Below, piece by piece: positions 26,703 through 36,224 of a stretch of 64,000 nucleotides of DNA; the stretch's first letter is position 1, and each line of letters begins with the position of its first letter. Source of the DNA: Acidiphilium rubrum (GTDB taxonomy: Bacteria; Pseudomonadota; Alphaproteobacteria; Acetobacterales; Acetobacteraceae); NCBI RefSeq assembly GCF_900156265.1, contig NZ_FTNE01000006.1, forward strand, positions 71,348-135,347, given 5' to 3'. The notes beneath the pieces are model-generated. The model did not search any database. It was not told the DNA's origin and was given only the letters and a program-made list of their open reading frames with translations. Both the position numbers and the translations under genes were made by a program.

Positions 26703-28277
26703 ATGAGCATCAACCATCCTAATTTCGGCATGATTGCCGACAATCGCGTTATCATATTCGACACCACTTTGCGTGATGGCGAGCAATCGCCCGGTTTTTC
26801 GATGAATCTCGATGAAAAACTGCGCATGGCCGAGGCATTGGCCGAGCTTGGGGTCGATGTCATTGAAGCCGGCTTTCCGATTGCGAGCATTGGCGATTTC
26901 GAGAGCGTGCAGCACATTGCGCAGAGCATTCGTGGCCCGGTGATTACCGGCCTCGCGCGCTCCGGCCGCGATGATATTCTGCGCGCGGCCGAGGCGGTGA
27001 AGCCTGCGGAGCGCAAGCGCATCCATACCTTCATTTCCACCTCGCCGCTGCATATGAAGTATAAGCTGCGGATGGAACCGGACGCCGTGCTCGAAGCGGT
27101 CGGCCGATCGGTTGCGCTGGCGCGGGACTTTACCGACGATGTCGAATGGTCGGCCGAGGACGGCAGCCGGACCGAGCCCGATTTTCTGTGCCGCTGCGTC
27201 GAAGCCGCCATCAAGGCGGGGGCGACCACGATCAATATTCCCGACACGGTCGGGTATTCGGTGCCCGAGGATATCGCGCGCATTTTCACCATGCTGCGTA
27301 CGCGCGTGCCGGGCGCCGATGGCGTGATTTTTTCGACGCATAATCATAACGATCTTGGCCTCGCTGTTGCTAACACATTGGCCGCGGTGGGCGCCGGTGC
27401 CCGGCAGATCGAATGCACGATCAACGGGATCGGCGAGCGCGCCGGCAATGCGGCACTCGAAGAAGTGGTTATGGCGATCCGCACCCGGCATGATGCGGTG
27501 CCGTTCAACAACGGGATCGATAGTCCTAAAATTCTGCGAACGTCGAAACTCCTTGCTGCAATCACCGGGTTTGATGTGCAGCCGAACAAGGCGATCGTTG
27601 GGCGCAACGCCTTTGCGCATGAAAGCGGCATTCACCAGGACGGCGTGCTGAAAAACGCCGCGACCTATGAAATCATGACGCCGGAATCGGTCGGTTGGCA
27701 AAAGACCAGCCTGGTGCTGGGCAAACACTCCGGCCGTGCCGCGTTCCGCGACAAGCTGCGCAGCCTTGGCTATGGCGAAGTTGGCGACAATGCGCTGAAC
27801 GATGCGTTCCGCCGGTTCAAGGATCTCGCGGATCGCAAGAAGCTGGTTTATGACGAAGACATCACGGCGCTGTTCGATGAAACCGTGGTGCGCGAGCAGA
27901 GCCGGATCAAATTCATTTCGTTGCAGGTGTGGTCAGGCTCGAAGGCTCAGCCGCGCGCGGTGCTCGAACTCGAGGTCGATGGCGTGCTGCATGAACACGA
28001 GTCGCTGGGGGACGGGCCGGTCGATGCCACGTTCAACGCGATCCGCGCGATTGCGCCGCACGAGGCGGAGTTGCGCCTGTTCACGGTGGGCGCGGTGACT
28101 GAGGGCACCGATGCGCAGGCGCGCTGCGGTGTGCGGCTTGAGGAGGGCGGCAAGCTGGTCGATGGCCAGGGTGCGGATACCGACACGATCGTGGCGGCCG
28201 CGCGCGCCTATGTGCATGCGTTGAACAAGCTCATGGTCAAGCGCGCGCGGACCGAGCCCGCGGCGCTATCCGCCTGA
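26703..28277 (+). CDS. leuA: 2-isopropylmalate synthase
   Basis: A 524-residue DRE-TIM metallolyase that condenses acetyl-CoA with 2-oxoisovalerate, the first committed step to leucine. The N-terminal catalytic barrel has FDTTLRDGEQSPG and the metal-site motifs FSTHNHNDLGLAVAN and NGIGERAGNAALEE. The region GRNAFAHESGIHQDG is characteristic. The C-terminal allosteric LeuA dimer domain (from about residue 390) provides leucine feedback. The final codons overlap the 3' end of the convergent hydrolase gene by 12 bp. Confidence 0.97.
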   Translation: MSINHPNFGMIADNRVIIFDTTLRDGEQSPGFSMNLDEKLRMAEALAELGVDVIEAGFPIASIGDFESVQHIAQSIRGPVITGLARSGRDDILRAAEAVKPAERKRIHTFISTSPLHMKYKLRMEPDAVLEAVGRSVALARDFTDDVEWSAEDGSRTEPDFLCRCVEAAIKAGATTINIPDTVGYSVPEDIARIFTMLRTRVPGADGVIFSTHNHNDLGLAVANTLAAVGAGARQIECTINGIGERAGNAALEEVVMAIRTRHDAVPFNNGIDSPKILRTSKLLAAITGFDVQPNKAIVGRNAFAHESGIHQDGVLKNAATYEIMTPESVGWQKTSLVLGKHSGRAAFRDKLRSLGYGEVGDNALNDAFRRFKDLADRKKLVYDEDITALFDETVVREQSRIKFISLQVWSGSKAQPRAVLELEVDGVLHEHESLGDGPVDATFNAIRAIAPHEAELRLFTVGAVTEGTDAQARCGVRLEEGGKLVDGQGADTDTIVAAARAYVHALNKLMVKRARTEPAALSA

Positions 28278-29162
28278 CAAAAACGCGCGTAGGGCGGCCA
28301 ATGTTTCCTCCGGCGCTTCCTCGGCAAGGTAGTGGCCGGAGGGCATGGCGGCACCGCTGAGCGAGCTTGCGCAGTAGTCGCGCCAGATCGCCAGCGGCTC
28401 GTACAGTGCCCCGACCAACCCGCGCTCTCCCCAAAGAACCAGCGTGGGGCAGGCGATTTTCAAACCATTCGCGCGGCTCGTGAGATCGTGCTCCAGATCG
28501 ATCGTGGCGGCGGCGCGATAATCCTCGCAGATCGCCACCACCGTCGCCGGGTTGGCGATGCAGCGCTGATAATCCGCCATGGCCGGTGCAGCGAATACCG
28601 CACCTGCCGTTTTGTGCCGGGCGCTCTGCGCCAGCAGCCAGGCGCCGGCATCGAGGTTGATCAACTCCTCCGGAAACGGATGGGGCTGGGCGAGAAAAAA
28701 CCAGTGATAATACCCCATCGCGAAGCGCATGTCGGTGCGCTCGAAATGTTCTATGGTCGGAATGATATCCAGCATGGCCAGATACCGGACCCGGGCCGGA
28801 TGATCGAGCGTGAGCCGATGCGCGACGCGCGCGCCGCGATCGTGCCCGACCAGCGCGAAATCGCTGACCCCCAGATGATCGAGCAGGGCGATGATATCGC
28901 CGGCCATCGCCCGCTTCGCGTAGGGCGCATGATCGGTGGTGGCCGGCGGCTTGAAGGTCTCGCCGTAGCCGGTGATGTCTGGGCAGATCACGGTGAAATG
29001 CTCGGCCAGAGCCGGGGCGATCTTGTGCCAGATGTAATGGGTCTGCGGCATGCCGTGCAGCATGACCAGGGCCGGTCCGCTGCCGTGGGTTCGCAGGCGG
29101 AAGGTTCGGCCATCATCGAGCGTGATGTGGCGGAGCGTGAAGGCATCGAACGGATCGGTCAT
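28266..29162 (-). CDS. alpha/beta hydrolase, haloacetate (fluoroacetate) dehalogenase-like
   Basis: A 298-residue alpha/beta hydrolase. The nucleophile elbow is GHDRGARVAH with Asp108 rather than Ser, and the cap contains YYHWFFLAQP with His153 and Trp154, the halide-pocket pair of fluoroacetate dehalogenases. The catalytic His lies in SGHYLAEEAPE near the C-terminus. Asp as nucleophile points to dehalogenase or epoxide-hydrolase chemistry rather than ester cleavage. It is the last gene of the polyamine operon and overlaps the preceding membrane-protein gene by 4 bp (ATGA), which makes its involvement there a puzzle. Confidence 0.85.
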   Translation of the reverse strand: MTDPFDAFTLRHITLDDGRTFRLRTHGSGPALVMLHGMPQTHYIWHKIAPALAEHFTVICPDITGYGETFKPPATTDHAPYAKRAMAGDIIALLDHLGVSDFALVGHDRGARVAHRLTLDHPARVRYLAMLDIIPTIEHFERTDMRFAMGYYHWFFLAQPHPFPEELINLDAGAWLLAQSARHKTAGAVFAAPAMADYQRCIANPATVVAICEDYRAAATIDLEHDLTSRANGLKIACPTLVLWGERGLVGALYEPLAIWRDYCASSLSGAAMPSGHYLAEEAPEETLAALRAFLSGG

Positions 29163-30661
29163 TGCGGCCCCTGGCAGTTATTGTCGAACACGATGACATC
29201 GGCCGGAGAGTCCTGCAACGTGCGGCAGGGGGCGGCGGTGAACAGCGCGACCAGCCGTGGAACGAGGGCGCGGCTTGCGGCATCCACTTCGATATTCGCG
29301 ATGATGACGCGATGGAATCGCGCGCTGTCGGCGGGCAGGGTAGGGGTGGCTGCGCGCACGATCTGCACCATGAGGCTCGAAGGGGCGGCGGCGATGAAGG
29401 GGCCGGGAATCCCGACCCCGTCGTTGCCGAACGGCACCAGAACCAGCGTGCCGGCAGCCGCCAGCGCCGCCGCATCGCGTGCGGTGCGCGCCGCCGGCTG
29501 CATGGTCTGCGGCGCGATCGCCAGCCCGATGATCGCGGCGGCTTGGACCGCAATGACCAGTGAAGCGAGCCGGGGCCGGTTGCGCAAACCCGCCGCCAGG
29601 GCGAGGCCGATATAGGGCAGGCCGAGCCAGACGTAGCGCACCTCGATCGGCGTGTTATTGAAGGCGGCGCCGAGTGCCAGCAGGCCCAGGGGCGGTGCGA
29701 GGATCAGGCTCACCACCAATTCACGATGGCGCGGTGCCAGCCGTGGCAGGCCATCGCGGATCACGATGATCGATAGCAGCAAAGTAAGCAAGCCGAGCGC
29801 CACCGCGAGCGCGACCGACCACGGCGGCGGGGCGTAGCGCGGCAACGCACCGAGCACGGCACCTGCCTGATCACGACCGAGATCGATCAGGGCGCGTAAC
29901 GGTTTGAACGCGTGAAACTGCCCCTTGCGGCTCTCCGCCTGCGCCAGAAAGAACCACGCACCGGCGGGGATGAACAAGCCGGCGCCGAGTGCGGGCAGCA
30001 GCGCCATGCCGGGACGGCGGCGGTTGATGATGGCGAACCATCCGAGGGCCGCAATCGTTGTGAAACTGGCGAGATAATTCGAAAAACAGGCGGCGCCGAG
30101 CGCGATTCCGCCGAGCAGCGCGATCGGGCGGGTTGGCTGTGCCGCGGCTTCCAGCAGCAGCATGACGCCGGTGAGTGACAGCGCATCGGTCAGCGCGAAA
30201 TTGCGCGCAACCACGCCGGTATAGGCAAAACAGTAGCACAGCACGGTCAGAACGATTACGAGGGATGGCGCCACGCCGAGGTGGCGGGCGACCCGCGCCA
30301 GAGTTGCCAAGGCCAGCAGCGTCAGGAGTATCGATAAGATGCGAAGTCGAAACAGATCCATTCCGACCAGATCGCGCCAGAACGACAAAAGCCAGAAATA
30401 GAGCGGTGGATGAACGTCACCCCGGCGCAGTGCGCGGACGATTTCGAGCAGACTAGCATGGCCGTGATACCATCCGCGCAGTGCCGCAACGCGCACCGGC
30501 ACAATCGGCCAGTCCGGCCTGGCATGACCCGCGATGAGAAAGATGCTGTAATATTCGTCGTACTCGCCGCCACGGCACCAGGCGATAACCAGGAGAATGA
30601 TTGCAGCAATGCCGATCGCCGTGGCGAGCGGAACCCGCGCACCGGATCGGGCGGTTTTCAT
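29159..30661 (-). CDS. polytopic membrane protein, glycosyltransferase 39/ArnT-like
   Basis: A 500-residue inner-membrane protein with about ten to twelve hydrophobic helices. The first periplasmic loop has an acidic motif (GGEYDEYYS near residue 32) and a second loop carries RGDVHPPLYFWLL, features of the GT-C superfamily that uses polyprenyl-phosphate sugars. The C-terminal 130 residues form a soluble domain. The ATG at 30661 overlaps the puuB stop by 4 bp; the longer frame to 30928 lies inside puuB and is rejected. Its position behind polyamine genes is unusual and the substrate is unknown. Confidence 0.75.
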   Translation of the reverse strand: MKTARSGARVPLATAIGIAAIILLVIAWCRGGEYDEYYSIFLIAGHARPDWPIVPVRVAALRGWYHGHASLLEIVRALRRGDVHPPLYFWLLSFWRDLVGMDLFRLRILSILLTLLALATLARVARHLGVAPSLVIVLTVLCYCFAYTGVVARNFALTDALSLTGVMLLLEAAAQPTRPIALLGGIALGAACFSNYLASFTTIAALGWFAIINRRRPGMALLPALGAGLFIPAGAWFFLAQAESRKGQFHAFKPLRALIDLGRDQAGAVLGALPRYAPPPWSVALAVALGLLTLLLSIIVIRDGLPRLAPRHRELVVSLILAPPLGLLALGAAFNNTPIEVRYVWLGLPYIGLALAAGLRNRPRLASLVIAVQAAAIIGLAIAPQTMQPAARTARDAAALAAAGTLVLVPFGNDGVGIPGPFIAAAPSSLMVQIVRAATPTLPADSARFHRVIIANIEVDAASRALVPRLVALFTAAPCRTLQDSPADVIVFDNNCQGPQ

Positions 30662-31917
30662 AGCATGTCGCGCAGACGAAACCAGCTGGTGGCGAGCACC
30701 AGGCTCGGCATTCGCAGCATCGGGCCGCCTGGAAAGCGCGCGTGGGGGATTTGTGCGAATACGTCGAACCGCTCGGCCTGGCCTGCCACGGCCTCGCCGA
30801 GCAGCTTGCCGGCCAGCCCGGTCAACGCGACGCCGTGGCCTGAAAATCCTTGCGCGAAGAGAATGTTTCGTCCGAGCCGCCCGAAATGCGGCAGCCGGTT
30901 GCGCGTGATCGCGACATTGCCGCCCCACACGTAATCGACCCGCGCATCGGCGAGTTGCGGAAATGCCCGCCTCGCGCGGCCCAGCATCGAGGCGGCGAGA
31001 TTGGGGGGCGGCAGCGTCGAATACGATACGCGGCCGCCGAACAGCATCCGGTCATCCGTACTGCGGCGAAAATAATCGAGCACGAAATTCAGATCGGCCA
31101 CGGCTTCGTTGTTCGGGATCAGCGACTTTATGTCCGGCCGTGATTCGGTTGCAATGATGTAGGTGCCCACCGGCATCACATGGCCCGCGATCGGCCGCGA
31201 GAGCGTGCCCAGATAGGCATTGCCGCACAGCAGCAGGTAATCGGCACTCACCACGCCTTGCGGTGTTGTCAGCGTCACGCGCTCACCTTGGCCGATTGTG
31301 CTGACGCGTGTGCCGGTGAAAATCTGCGCCCCAGCCGCCACCGCCGCATGGCCAAGCCCGAGCGTGTAGTTCAGCGGATGGATGTGTCCGGCGATCGGGT
31401 CGTGCAACGCGGCCTTGTAGCGCGGGCTGGCGAGCCGGGCCTGCAACGCTGACCCTTGCAGCAGGGTGAAACCCTCGGCGCCGAGTTCGTGAAGTTCTTG
31501 CTGCCAGTCTTGAAGTTCGCGGATCTGGCGCGGTTTGACGGCGGCATGCAGGTAGCCGCGCTGCGGCTCGCACGGGATGGCGAAGCGCGCGATCTGCGCG
31601 TGCAGCAGATCGACCGCTTCCACCGTCATGTCCCACAGCGATCGTGCGGCACCCGCGCCCATCAGCCGGCGCACGGTGGTCTGGCCGGCGGCGAAGCCCG
31701 GCAGCGCCTGCCCGCCGTTGCGCCCGGAGGCACCAAATCCGATGTGCTGCGCTTCGAGTACCGCGACGCGGTAGCCGCGCTCGGCGAGATGCAACGCTGC
31801 CGAACATCCTGTCATGCCGGCGCCGATGATTGCGACGTCGCAACGCAGATCGCCGGATAATGGTGCGGTCGTGGTTGGAAAGCGAGCCGTCGCCTCGTAG
31901 TAATTCGCCAGCGCCAT
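30658..31917 (-). CDS. puuB: FAD-dependent oxidoreductase, gamma-glutamylputrescine oxidase-like
   Basis: A 419-residue DAO-family flavoenzyme. The Rossmann motif VAIIGAGMTGCSAALHLAE starts near residue 28, and GFGASGRNGGQALPG follows, typical of PuuB and related amine oxidases. PuuB oxidises gamma-glutamylputrescine to the aminoaldehyde with release of ammonia and peroxide. Its start is 5 bp after the puuA stop, and the gene is embedded in a transport-catabolism operon, which supports the assignment. Confidence 0.88.
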   Translation of the reverse strand: MALANYYEATARFPTTTAPLSGDLRCDVAIIGAGMTGCSAALHLAERGYRVAVLEAQHIGFGASGRNGGQALPGFAAGQTTVRRLMGAGAARSLWDMTVEAVDLLHAQIARFAIPCEPQRGYLHAAVKPRQIRELQDWQQELHELGAEGFTLLQGSALQARLASPRYKAALHDPIAGHIHPLNYTLGLGHAAVAAGAQIFTGTRVSTIGQGERVTLTTPQGVVSADYLLLCGNAYLGTLSRPIAGHVMPVGTYIIATESRPDIKSLIPNNEAVADLNFVLDYFRRSTDDRMLFGGRVSYSTLPPPNLAASMLGRARRAFPQLADARVDYVWGGNVAITRNRLPHFGRLGRNILFAQGFSGHGVALTGLAGKLLGEAVAGQAERFDVFAQIPHARFPGGPMLRMPSLVLATSWFRLRDML

Positions 31918-31922
31918 GGCGT

Positions 31923-33263
31923 TCAGACGTTCAGCAGCAGATGTTCACGCTCCCAAGAGCTGATAACCCGCAAATATGTTTCGTATTCAAGACGTTTAAC
32001 CGCAACGAACACCTGTACCAGCTTTTCGCCCAGAATATCGTTCAACGGGCGGGACTGCTCCATCATTTCCAGCGCGTGCGAAAGTTCGCGCGGCAGGCTG
32101 TAAGGTTGCGAATAGGCCGATCCCTTGAACGGCGGTGTCGCACCCAATCCCTCGGTCATGCCGAGAAAGCCGCAGGCGAGCGAGGCGGCGAATGCGAGAT
32201 AGGGGTTGGCATCCGCGCCGGGTACCCGGTTTTCGACCCGCATGGCTGAGGGTTCGCCGAACGGCACGCGCAAGCCGCAGGTGCGGTTGTCGTGCCCCCA
32301 TTGCAGATTGATCGGCGCGTTGGAAAATCGCGTGAGCCGGCGATAGGAATTCACGTTCGGTGCGAAAATCGGCATGATTGCTGGAATATATTTCTGCAAT
32401 CCGCCGATGAAGGACAAGAACAGCGCGCTCGGTTTGCCATCGCGGTCGGCGAACAGGTTCTCACCGGTTTCGGCATCGACCACGCTTTGATGCACATGCA
32501 TCGCACTGCCGGGCTCTTGGCCCATCGGCTTGGCCATGAATGTCGCGTAGATATCGTGGCGCAGTGCCACTTCGCGCACCGTGCGCTTGAACAGAAATAC
32601 CTGATCGGCGCGGTTCAATGGATCGCCGTGCAGAAAATTGATCTCGACCTGTGCGGCACCTTCCTCGTGGATCAGCGTATCGAGGTCGAGTTCCTGGATC
32701 TCGCAGAAATCATACATCTCTTCGAACAGCGGATCGAATTCATTGACTGCATCGATCGAATAGGCCTGCCGACCGGTTTCCTGGCGGCCGGACCGCCCGA
32801 TCGGCGGCACTAACGGATAGTCGGGGTCGGTGTTGCGCCCGACCAGATAGAACTCAAGCTCCGGTGCCAGTACCGGTTTCCAGCCGCGCTCGGCGTAGAG
32901 CGACATCACTTGACGTAGGACTTGGCGCGGCGCGATCGGCACTGGTTTGCCGTTGGCATAATGGCAATCATGGATGATCTGCGCGGTCGGCTCATGCGCC
33001 CAGGGGACCAGACGAACCGTCGAAGGATCGGCGATCAGTTTGATGTCGATGATCGCGGGATCGCTCAGAATATCATCCGGATCGTCGGGATATTCGCCGG
33101 TGACCGACTGGATGAAAACACTCTCGGGCAGGCGCGGTGCGCCGCCCTGGTGGAATTTCTGGGCCGGCATGATCTTGCCACGCGGAATGCCCGTGATATC
33201 GGGCACCAGGCACTCGACCTCGGTAATGCGATGTTCGTTGAACCATTCGATCAGATCGATCAT
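31923..33263 (-). CDS. puuA: glutamine synthetase family protein, gamma-glutamylputrescine synthetase-like
   Basis: A 446-residue protein of the GlnA-3 group. The N-terminal beta-grasp region has PDITGIPRGKIMP; the catalytic domain contains ELEFYLV, EEGAAQVEINFLHGD, GSAMHVHQSV and RVPGADANPYLAFAAS with the metal and ATP ligands. PuuA ligates glutamate to putrescine using ATP. A second homologue is encoded on the other arm of the locus (41161-42534). The gene is 55 bp downstream of potF with a hairpin between. Confidence 0.9.
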   Translation of the reverse strand: MIDLIEWFNEHRITEVECLVPDITGIPRGKIMPAQKFHQGGAPRLPESVFIQSVTGEYPDDPDDILSDPAIIDIKLIADPSTVRLVPWAHEPTAQIIHDCHYANGKPVPIAPRQVLRQVMSLYAERGWKPVLAPELEFYLVGRNTDPDYPLVPPIGRSGRQETGRQAYSIDAVNEFDPLFEEMYDFCEIQELDLDTLIHEEGAAQVEINFLHGDPLNRADQVFLFKRTVREVALRHDIYATFMAKPMGQEPGSAMHVHQSVVDAETGENLFADRDGKPSALFLSFIGGLQKYIPAIMPIFAPNVNSYRRLTRFSNAPINLQWGHDNRTCGLRVPFGEPSAMRVENRVPGADANPYLAFAASLACGFLGMTEGLGATPPFKGSAYSQPYSLPRELSHALEMMEQSRPLNDILGEKLVQVFVAVKRLEYETYLRVISSWEREHLLLNV

Positions 33264-33284
33264 ATCAGCCTCGGATAGAAGCGA

Positions 33285-33303
33285 CGCGCCCGGAATGGGC
33301 GCG
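33285..33303 (-). other. intercistronic hairpin between potF and puuA
   Basis: CGCGCCC and GGGCGCG pair around a 5-nt loop, 15 bp after the potF stop on the minus strand. There is no T-run, so it is more likely an mRNA-stabilising or processing hairpin that protects the potF message than a terminator. Confidence 0.5.
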
Positions 33304-33318
33304 CCGTCGTAATCGCTG

Positions 33319-34413
33319 TCAGTGTTGGCGCACCGCGGTCCAGATTGCGTTGAACGTCTGCAATTTCGTCCCTGCCAGCGCCGGCAGGAAATGCAGATAC
33401 TTCATTTGCATGGCGTTCGGCTTGATCAGCGGTTTCTTGAGTGCATCGCTCAGCATCGGGCCGGCCGCCGCGTTCGGACTGCCATAGAGATTGTAGTTGG
33501 AAAGTTCGGCGCCCGCCTTGGCTGAGAGAATGAAGTTGATGAAATCATAGGCGAGTTTCGGGTCCGGCGCACTCTTTGGAATCGCCATGGTATCGACCCA
33601 GATTTCGCTGCCCTGTTTTGGCAGCAGATAGCCCGAATTCAGGCATGATTTGTCATCGTAACATTCGGCAACCGCACCATTGAACGTCATGCCGATTGCG
33701 ATCGTACCCTTCTTGATCTGGCCCATCGCGGGGTCGCCGTCGACAAAGCCGGTGAAGTTCTTGCGCTTTTCGGTCTTTTCGATCAGCTTCGCCGCCTTGA
33801 TCCACTCGCTTTTCTTGTTGCAGGTAAACCGGTAGCCCAGATAGGCACAGGCGGCGCCGATGGTATCACGACCGGACCCACCCATCAGCGCGAACGGATA
33901 GCTCGGGTTCAGCTTCGGGTCGAACAGGACCGCCCAGCTTTCCGGCAGCGAGGTCACCTTGGTTTTCAAATAGCCGATGCCGGTCGTGCCCCATTGATAG
34001 GGCATTGTGTATTCATCGTTCGGGTCATAGGAAGGGTTCTGAAATTTAGCAGCGAGGTTGCGGAAGTTCGGGATTTCCTTCTTGTCGAGTTTGGCGATCA
34101 GACCTTCATGGATCAGCTGCGGCACGTAATAGCTCGACGGCACGATGACATCGTATTGCGAATCGCCACCCGCCTTCAGCTTCGCCGCCAGCGCCGAATT
34201 GGAATCGTAATAAGTCTGCACCACGGTGCAGCCGCAATGCGCCTCGTATTTCTTGATCAGCCCCTTGCCGATATAGTCCTGCCAGTTGAACAGGTAGAGC
34301 GTTTTGCCCGCCGCCTGTGCCGGCGGGGCCATTGCCATCGTGCCGGCGATCACACTGCCGATCAGGGCCACCGACCCTACGATTCTTTTGATGATGTCGC
34401 TACGGTATTTCAT
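33319..34413 (-). CDS. potF: polyamine ABC transporter, periplasmic binding protein
   Basis: A 364-residue secreted solute-binding protein. Signal peptide residues 1-34 end in PPAQA. The mature part begins KTLYLFNWQDYIGKGLIKKYE, the PotD/PotF opening, and has the conserved YDVIVPSSYYVPQLI and MPYQWGTTGIGYLK segments, where aromatic and acidic residues hold the polyamine. It delivers putrescine or spermidine to the PotHI channel. It lies between the permease genes and the catabolic genes. Confidence 0.93.
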   Translation of the reverse strand: MKYRSDIIKRIVGSVALIGSVIAGTMAMAPPAQAAGKTLYLFNWQDYIGKGLIKKYEAHCGCTVVQTYYDSNSALAAKLKAGGDSQYDVIVPSSYYVPQLIHEGLIAKLDKKEIPNFRNLAAKFQNPSYDPNDEYTMPYQWGTTGIGYLKTKVTSLPESWAVLFDPKLNPSYPFALMGGSGRDTIGAACAYLGYRFTCNKKSEWIKAAKLIEKTEKRKNFTGFVDGDPAMGQIKKGTIAIGMTFNGAVAECYDDKSCLNSGYLLPKQGSEIWVDTMAIPKSAPDPKLAYDFINFILSAKAGAELSNYNLYGSPNAAAGPMLSDALKKPLIKPNAMQMKYLHFLPALAGTKLQTFNAIWTAVRQH

Positions 34414-34439
34414 TGTTAACCTCCTGTTGATCTGGTCGC

Positions 34440-35279
34440 TCAGTCGCCGGTGCGTGGCACAGTTTGCCGATCTTTTTGCCGGGTGAAACCATATTGCAAT
34501 AGGCCGATGCCGATCACCGTGGCAATCATCAGCGTTGCGAGCGCATTGATGTCGGGCGAGATGCCTTTGCGGGCCACGGCGCTGTAGATATAGATCGGCA
34601 GCGTCGTGCTGCCCGGCCCCGCGGTGAAGTAGCTGATGGTGAAATCATCGATCGACAATGTGAACGCGAGCAGGAAGCCGCCGATGATCGCGGGGCGGAT
34701 CACCGGCACCGTCAGATACAGGAACGATTGCCGGCCATTGGCGTAGAGATCGTGCGACGCCTCGAACAAATTCGGGTCCAGCCCCGCCATGCGCGCGAAT
34801 ACGACGAGTGCGACATAGGGGGCCTGGAACGTCACATGGGCGATGCCCATGGTCAGTAGCCCTGCCGCGAACAGCCCGGTCGCCTTATGCATCAAATTGA
34901 AAAAGATCAGCTCGGATATGCCGAAAACCAGACTGGGCATGATGATCGGCGTATAGATGATCAGGCTCGGCAATGCCGCGGCAAACCCCGATCGGGCGCG
35001 GCTGCGAAAGCGGCTGAGGCCGAACCCCATCAACGTTCCGAGCGCGGTACCCAGGATCGATGATCCCAACGCCAGCGTGAGTGACCGGCGCAGTGCCGCC
35101 AGCACATCGGGCGCGTGCAGCAGATCGTTGTACCAGTGCAGACCCGCCGTGGTGCTGCCCGGTGCTGGTGCAAAGGAAAAGACCGCGATGAGCGCGAGCG
35201 GCGCATATAACAGTCCGTACACGGGCAGGCTGGTCAGCAATAGCGCGCGGCGGATCGGCGGCGCCAGGTTCTGGCTCAT
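34440..35279 (-). CDS. potI: polyamine ABC transporter permease
   Basis: A 279-residue inner-membrane permease with six helices. The EAA loop reads EASHDLYANGRQSFLYLTVP and contacts the ATPase. The ATG at 35279 overlaps the potH stop (ATGA); the open frame continues to 35810 but only as an out-of-frame shadow of potH. It forms the channel with PotH. Confidence 0.93.
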   Translation of the reverse strand: MSQNLAPPIRRALLLTSLPVYGLLYAPLALIAVFSFAPAPGSTTAGLHWYNDLLHAPDVLAALRRSLTLALGSSILGTALGTLMGFGLSRFRSRARSGFAAALPSLIIYTPIIMPSLVFGISELIFFNLMHKATGLFAAGLLTMGIAHVTFQAPYVALVVFARMAGLDPNLFEASHDLYANGRQSFLYLTVPVIRPAIIGGFLLAFTLSIDDFTISYFTAGPGSTTLPIYIYSAVARKGISPDINALATLMIATVIGIGLLQYGFTRQKDRQTVPRTGD

Positions 35280-36211
35280 ATCATGCTGCCTTCGGAACTG
35301 CCGAGGCGCTTGCTCATCACGCGGAATACGATCAGCCCCGCACAGGTGAAAATCAGCATGAAAATCGTCAGCGCCGCGCCGTAGGGCCAGTTTGGTGTGT
35401 CGAGAAACTGCGAGGCGATCAGCGAGCCGATCATCATCGATTTGCCGCCGCCCAGCAGCGTCGGCACGACGTAATCGCCGAACGCTGGAATCGCGACCAG
35501 GATGATCCCCGACAGCAGTCCGGGGATCGTCTGCGGGAATACCGCACTCCAGAACAATCGCCGCCCCGAGGCGTAGAGATCCCGCCCGGCCTCGACCAGG
35601 CTCCAATCGAGTTTTTCTGCCGCGGCATAGAGCGGGACGACCATGTAGGGCAGATAATTGTAGGTCAGGCCGATCTGCATTGCCAAAATCCCGGGCATCA
35701 GGCCGAGATGCGGCGGAATCAGCCCCGCGCCTTGCGCCAGATGCGACAGCGTGGAACCCGGCCCGAGCAACTCCATCCACGCATAGGTGCGCACGACCTG
35801 ATTGGTCCATGACGGCAGGATGACGAACAGCAGCAGCAGCGGACGCAGCGCCGGCGGGCGCGTGATGATGAAGAACACCACCGGATAGGCCAGCAGAATC
35901 GTCAACCCCGCCGCCGATATCGCCTGCAACAGCGAGCGCAGGATCGTTGCGAGGTTATCCGGGCTCCAGCCCAGAATCGAATACCCGGCGACTTCGCGCA
36001 TTGGCTCGAGCGACAGCGGCAGATGCGGATTGCCGTAATTGCCGATCGAGAAAAAACCGATCCCGAGCAGGATCAGGCTCGGCAGCAGCAAGAACACCAC
36101 GATCCAGAACAATCCGGGCCCGGCGGTCATCCAGAGTCGCCAGGCCCGTGCCAGCCGTTCCGCCCGCTCGGCGCTGCCCTGGATCGATGCGCCGCCGGTT
36201 ATCGCGGACAT
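35276..36211 (-). CDS. potH: polyamine ABC transporter permease
   Basis: A 311-residue PotH/PotB-type permease. Hydrophobic helices begin at about residue 35 (LFWIVVFLLLPSLILLGIGF). The EAA loop is EAGRDLYASGRRLFWSAVFP, the cytoplasmic contact for PotG. It starts 13 bp after the potG stop and overlaps potI by 4 bp. Confidence 0.93.
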   Translation of the reverse strand: MSAITGGASIQGSAERAERLARAWRLWMTAGPGLFWIVVFLLLPSLILLGIGFFSIGNYGNPHLPLSLEPMREVAGYSILGWSPDNLATILRSLLQAISAAGLTILLAYPVVFFIITRPPALRPLLLLFVILPSWTNQVVRTYAWMELLGPGSTLSHLAQGAGLIPPHLGLMPGILAMQIGLTYNYLPYMVVPLYAAAEKLDWSLVEAGRDLYASGRRLFWSAVFPQTIPGLLSGIILVAIPAFGDYVVPTLLGGGKSMMIGSLIASQFLDTPNWPYGAALTIFMLIFTCAGLIVFRVMSKRLGSSEGSMI

Positions 36212-36224
36212 GGCCAGCCTTGCT

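Noticed and set aside
28266-29162. PuuD-like gamma-glutamyl-GABA hydrolase to complete the polyamine route
   Set aside because: PuuD is a class I amidotransferase-like protein; this gene is an alpha/beta hydrolase with an Asp nucleophile and dehalogenase pocket residues.
29159-30928. Extended start of the GT-C-like protein at 30928
   Set aside because: The added 89 residues are Arg/Ala-rich antisense-like sequence within puuB; ATG 30661 gives a proper first helix.
34440-35810. Extended 456-codon reading of potI
   Set aside because: The first 177 codons run out of frame through potH and are not membrane-like; the ATG at 35279 overlaps the potH stop.
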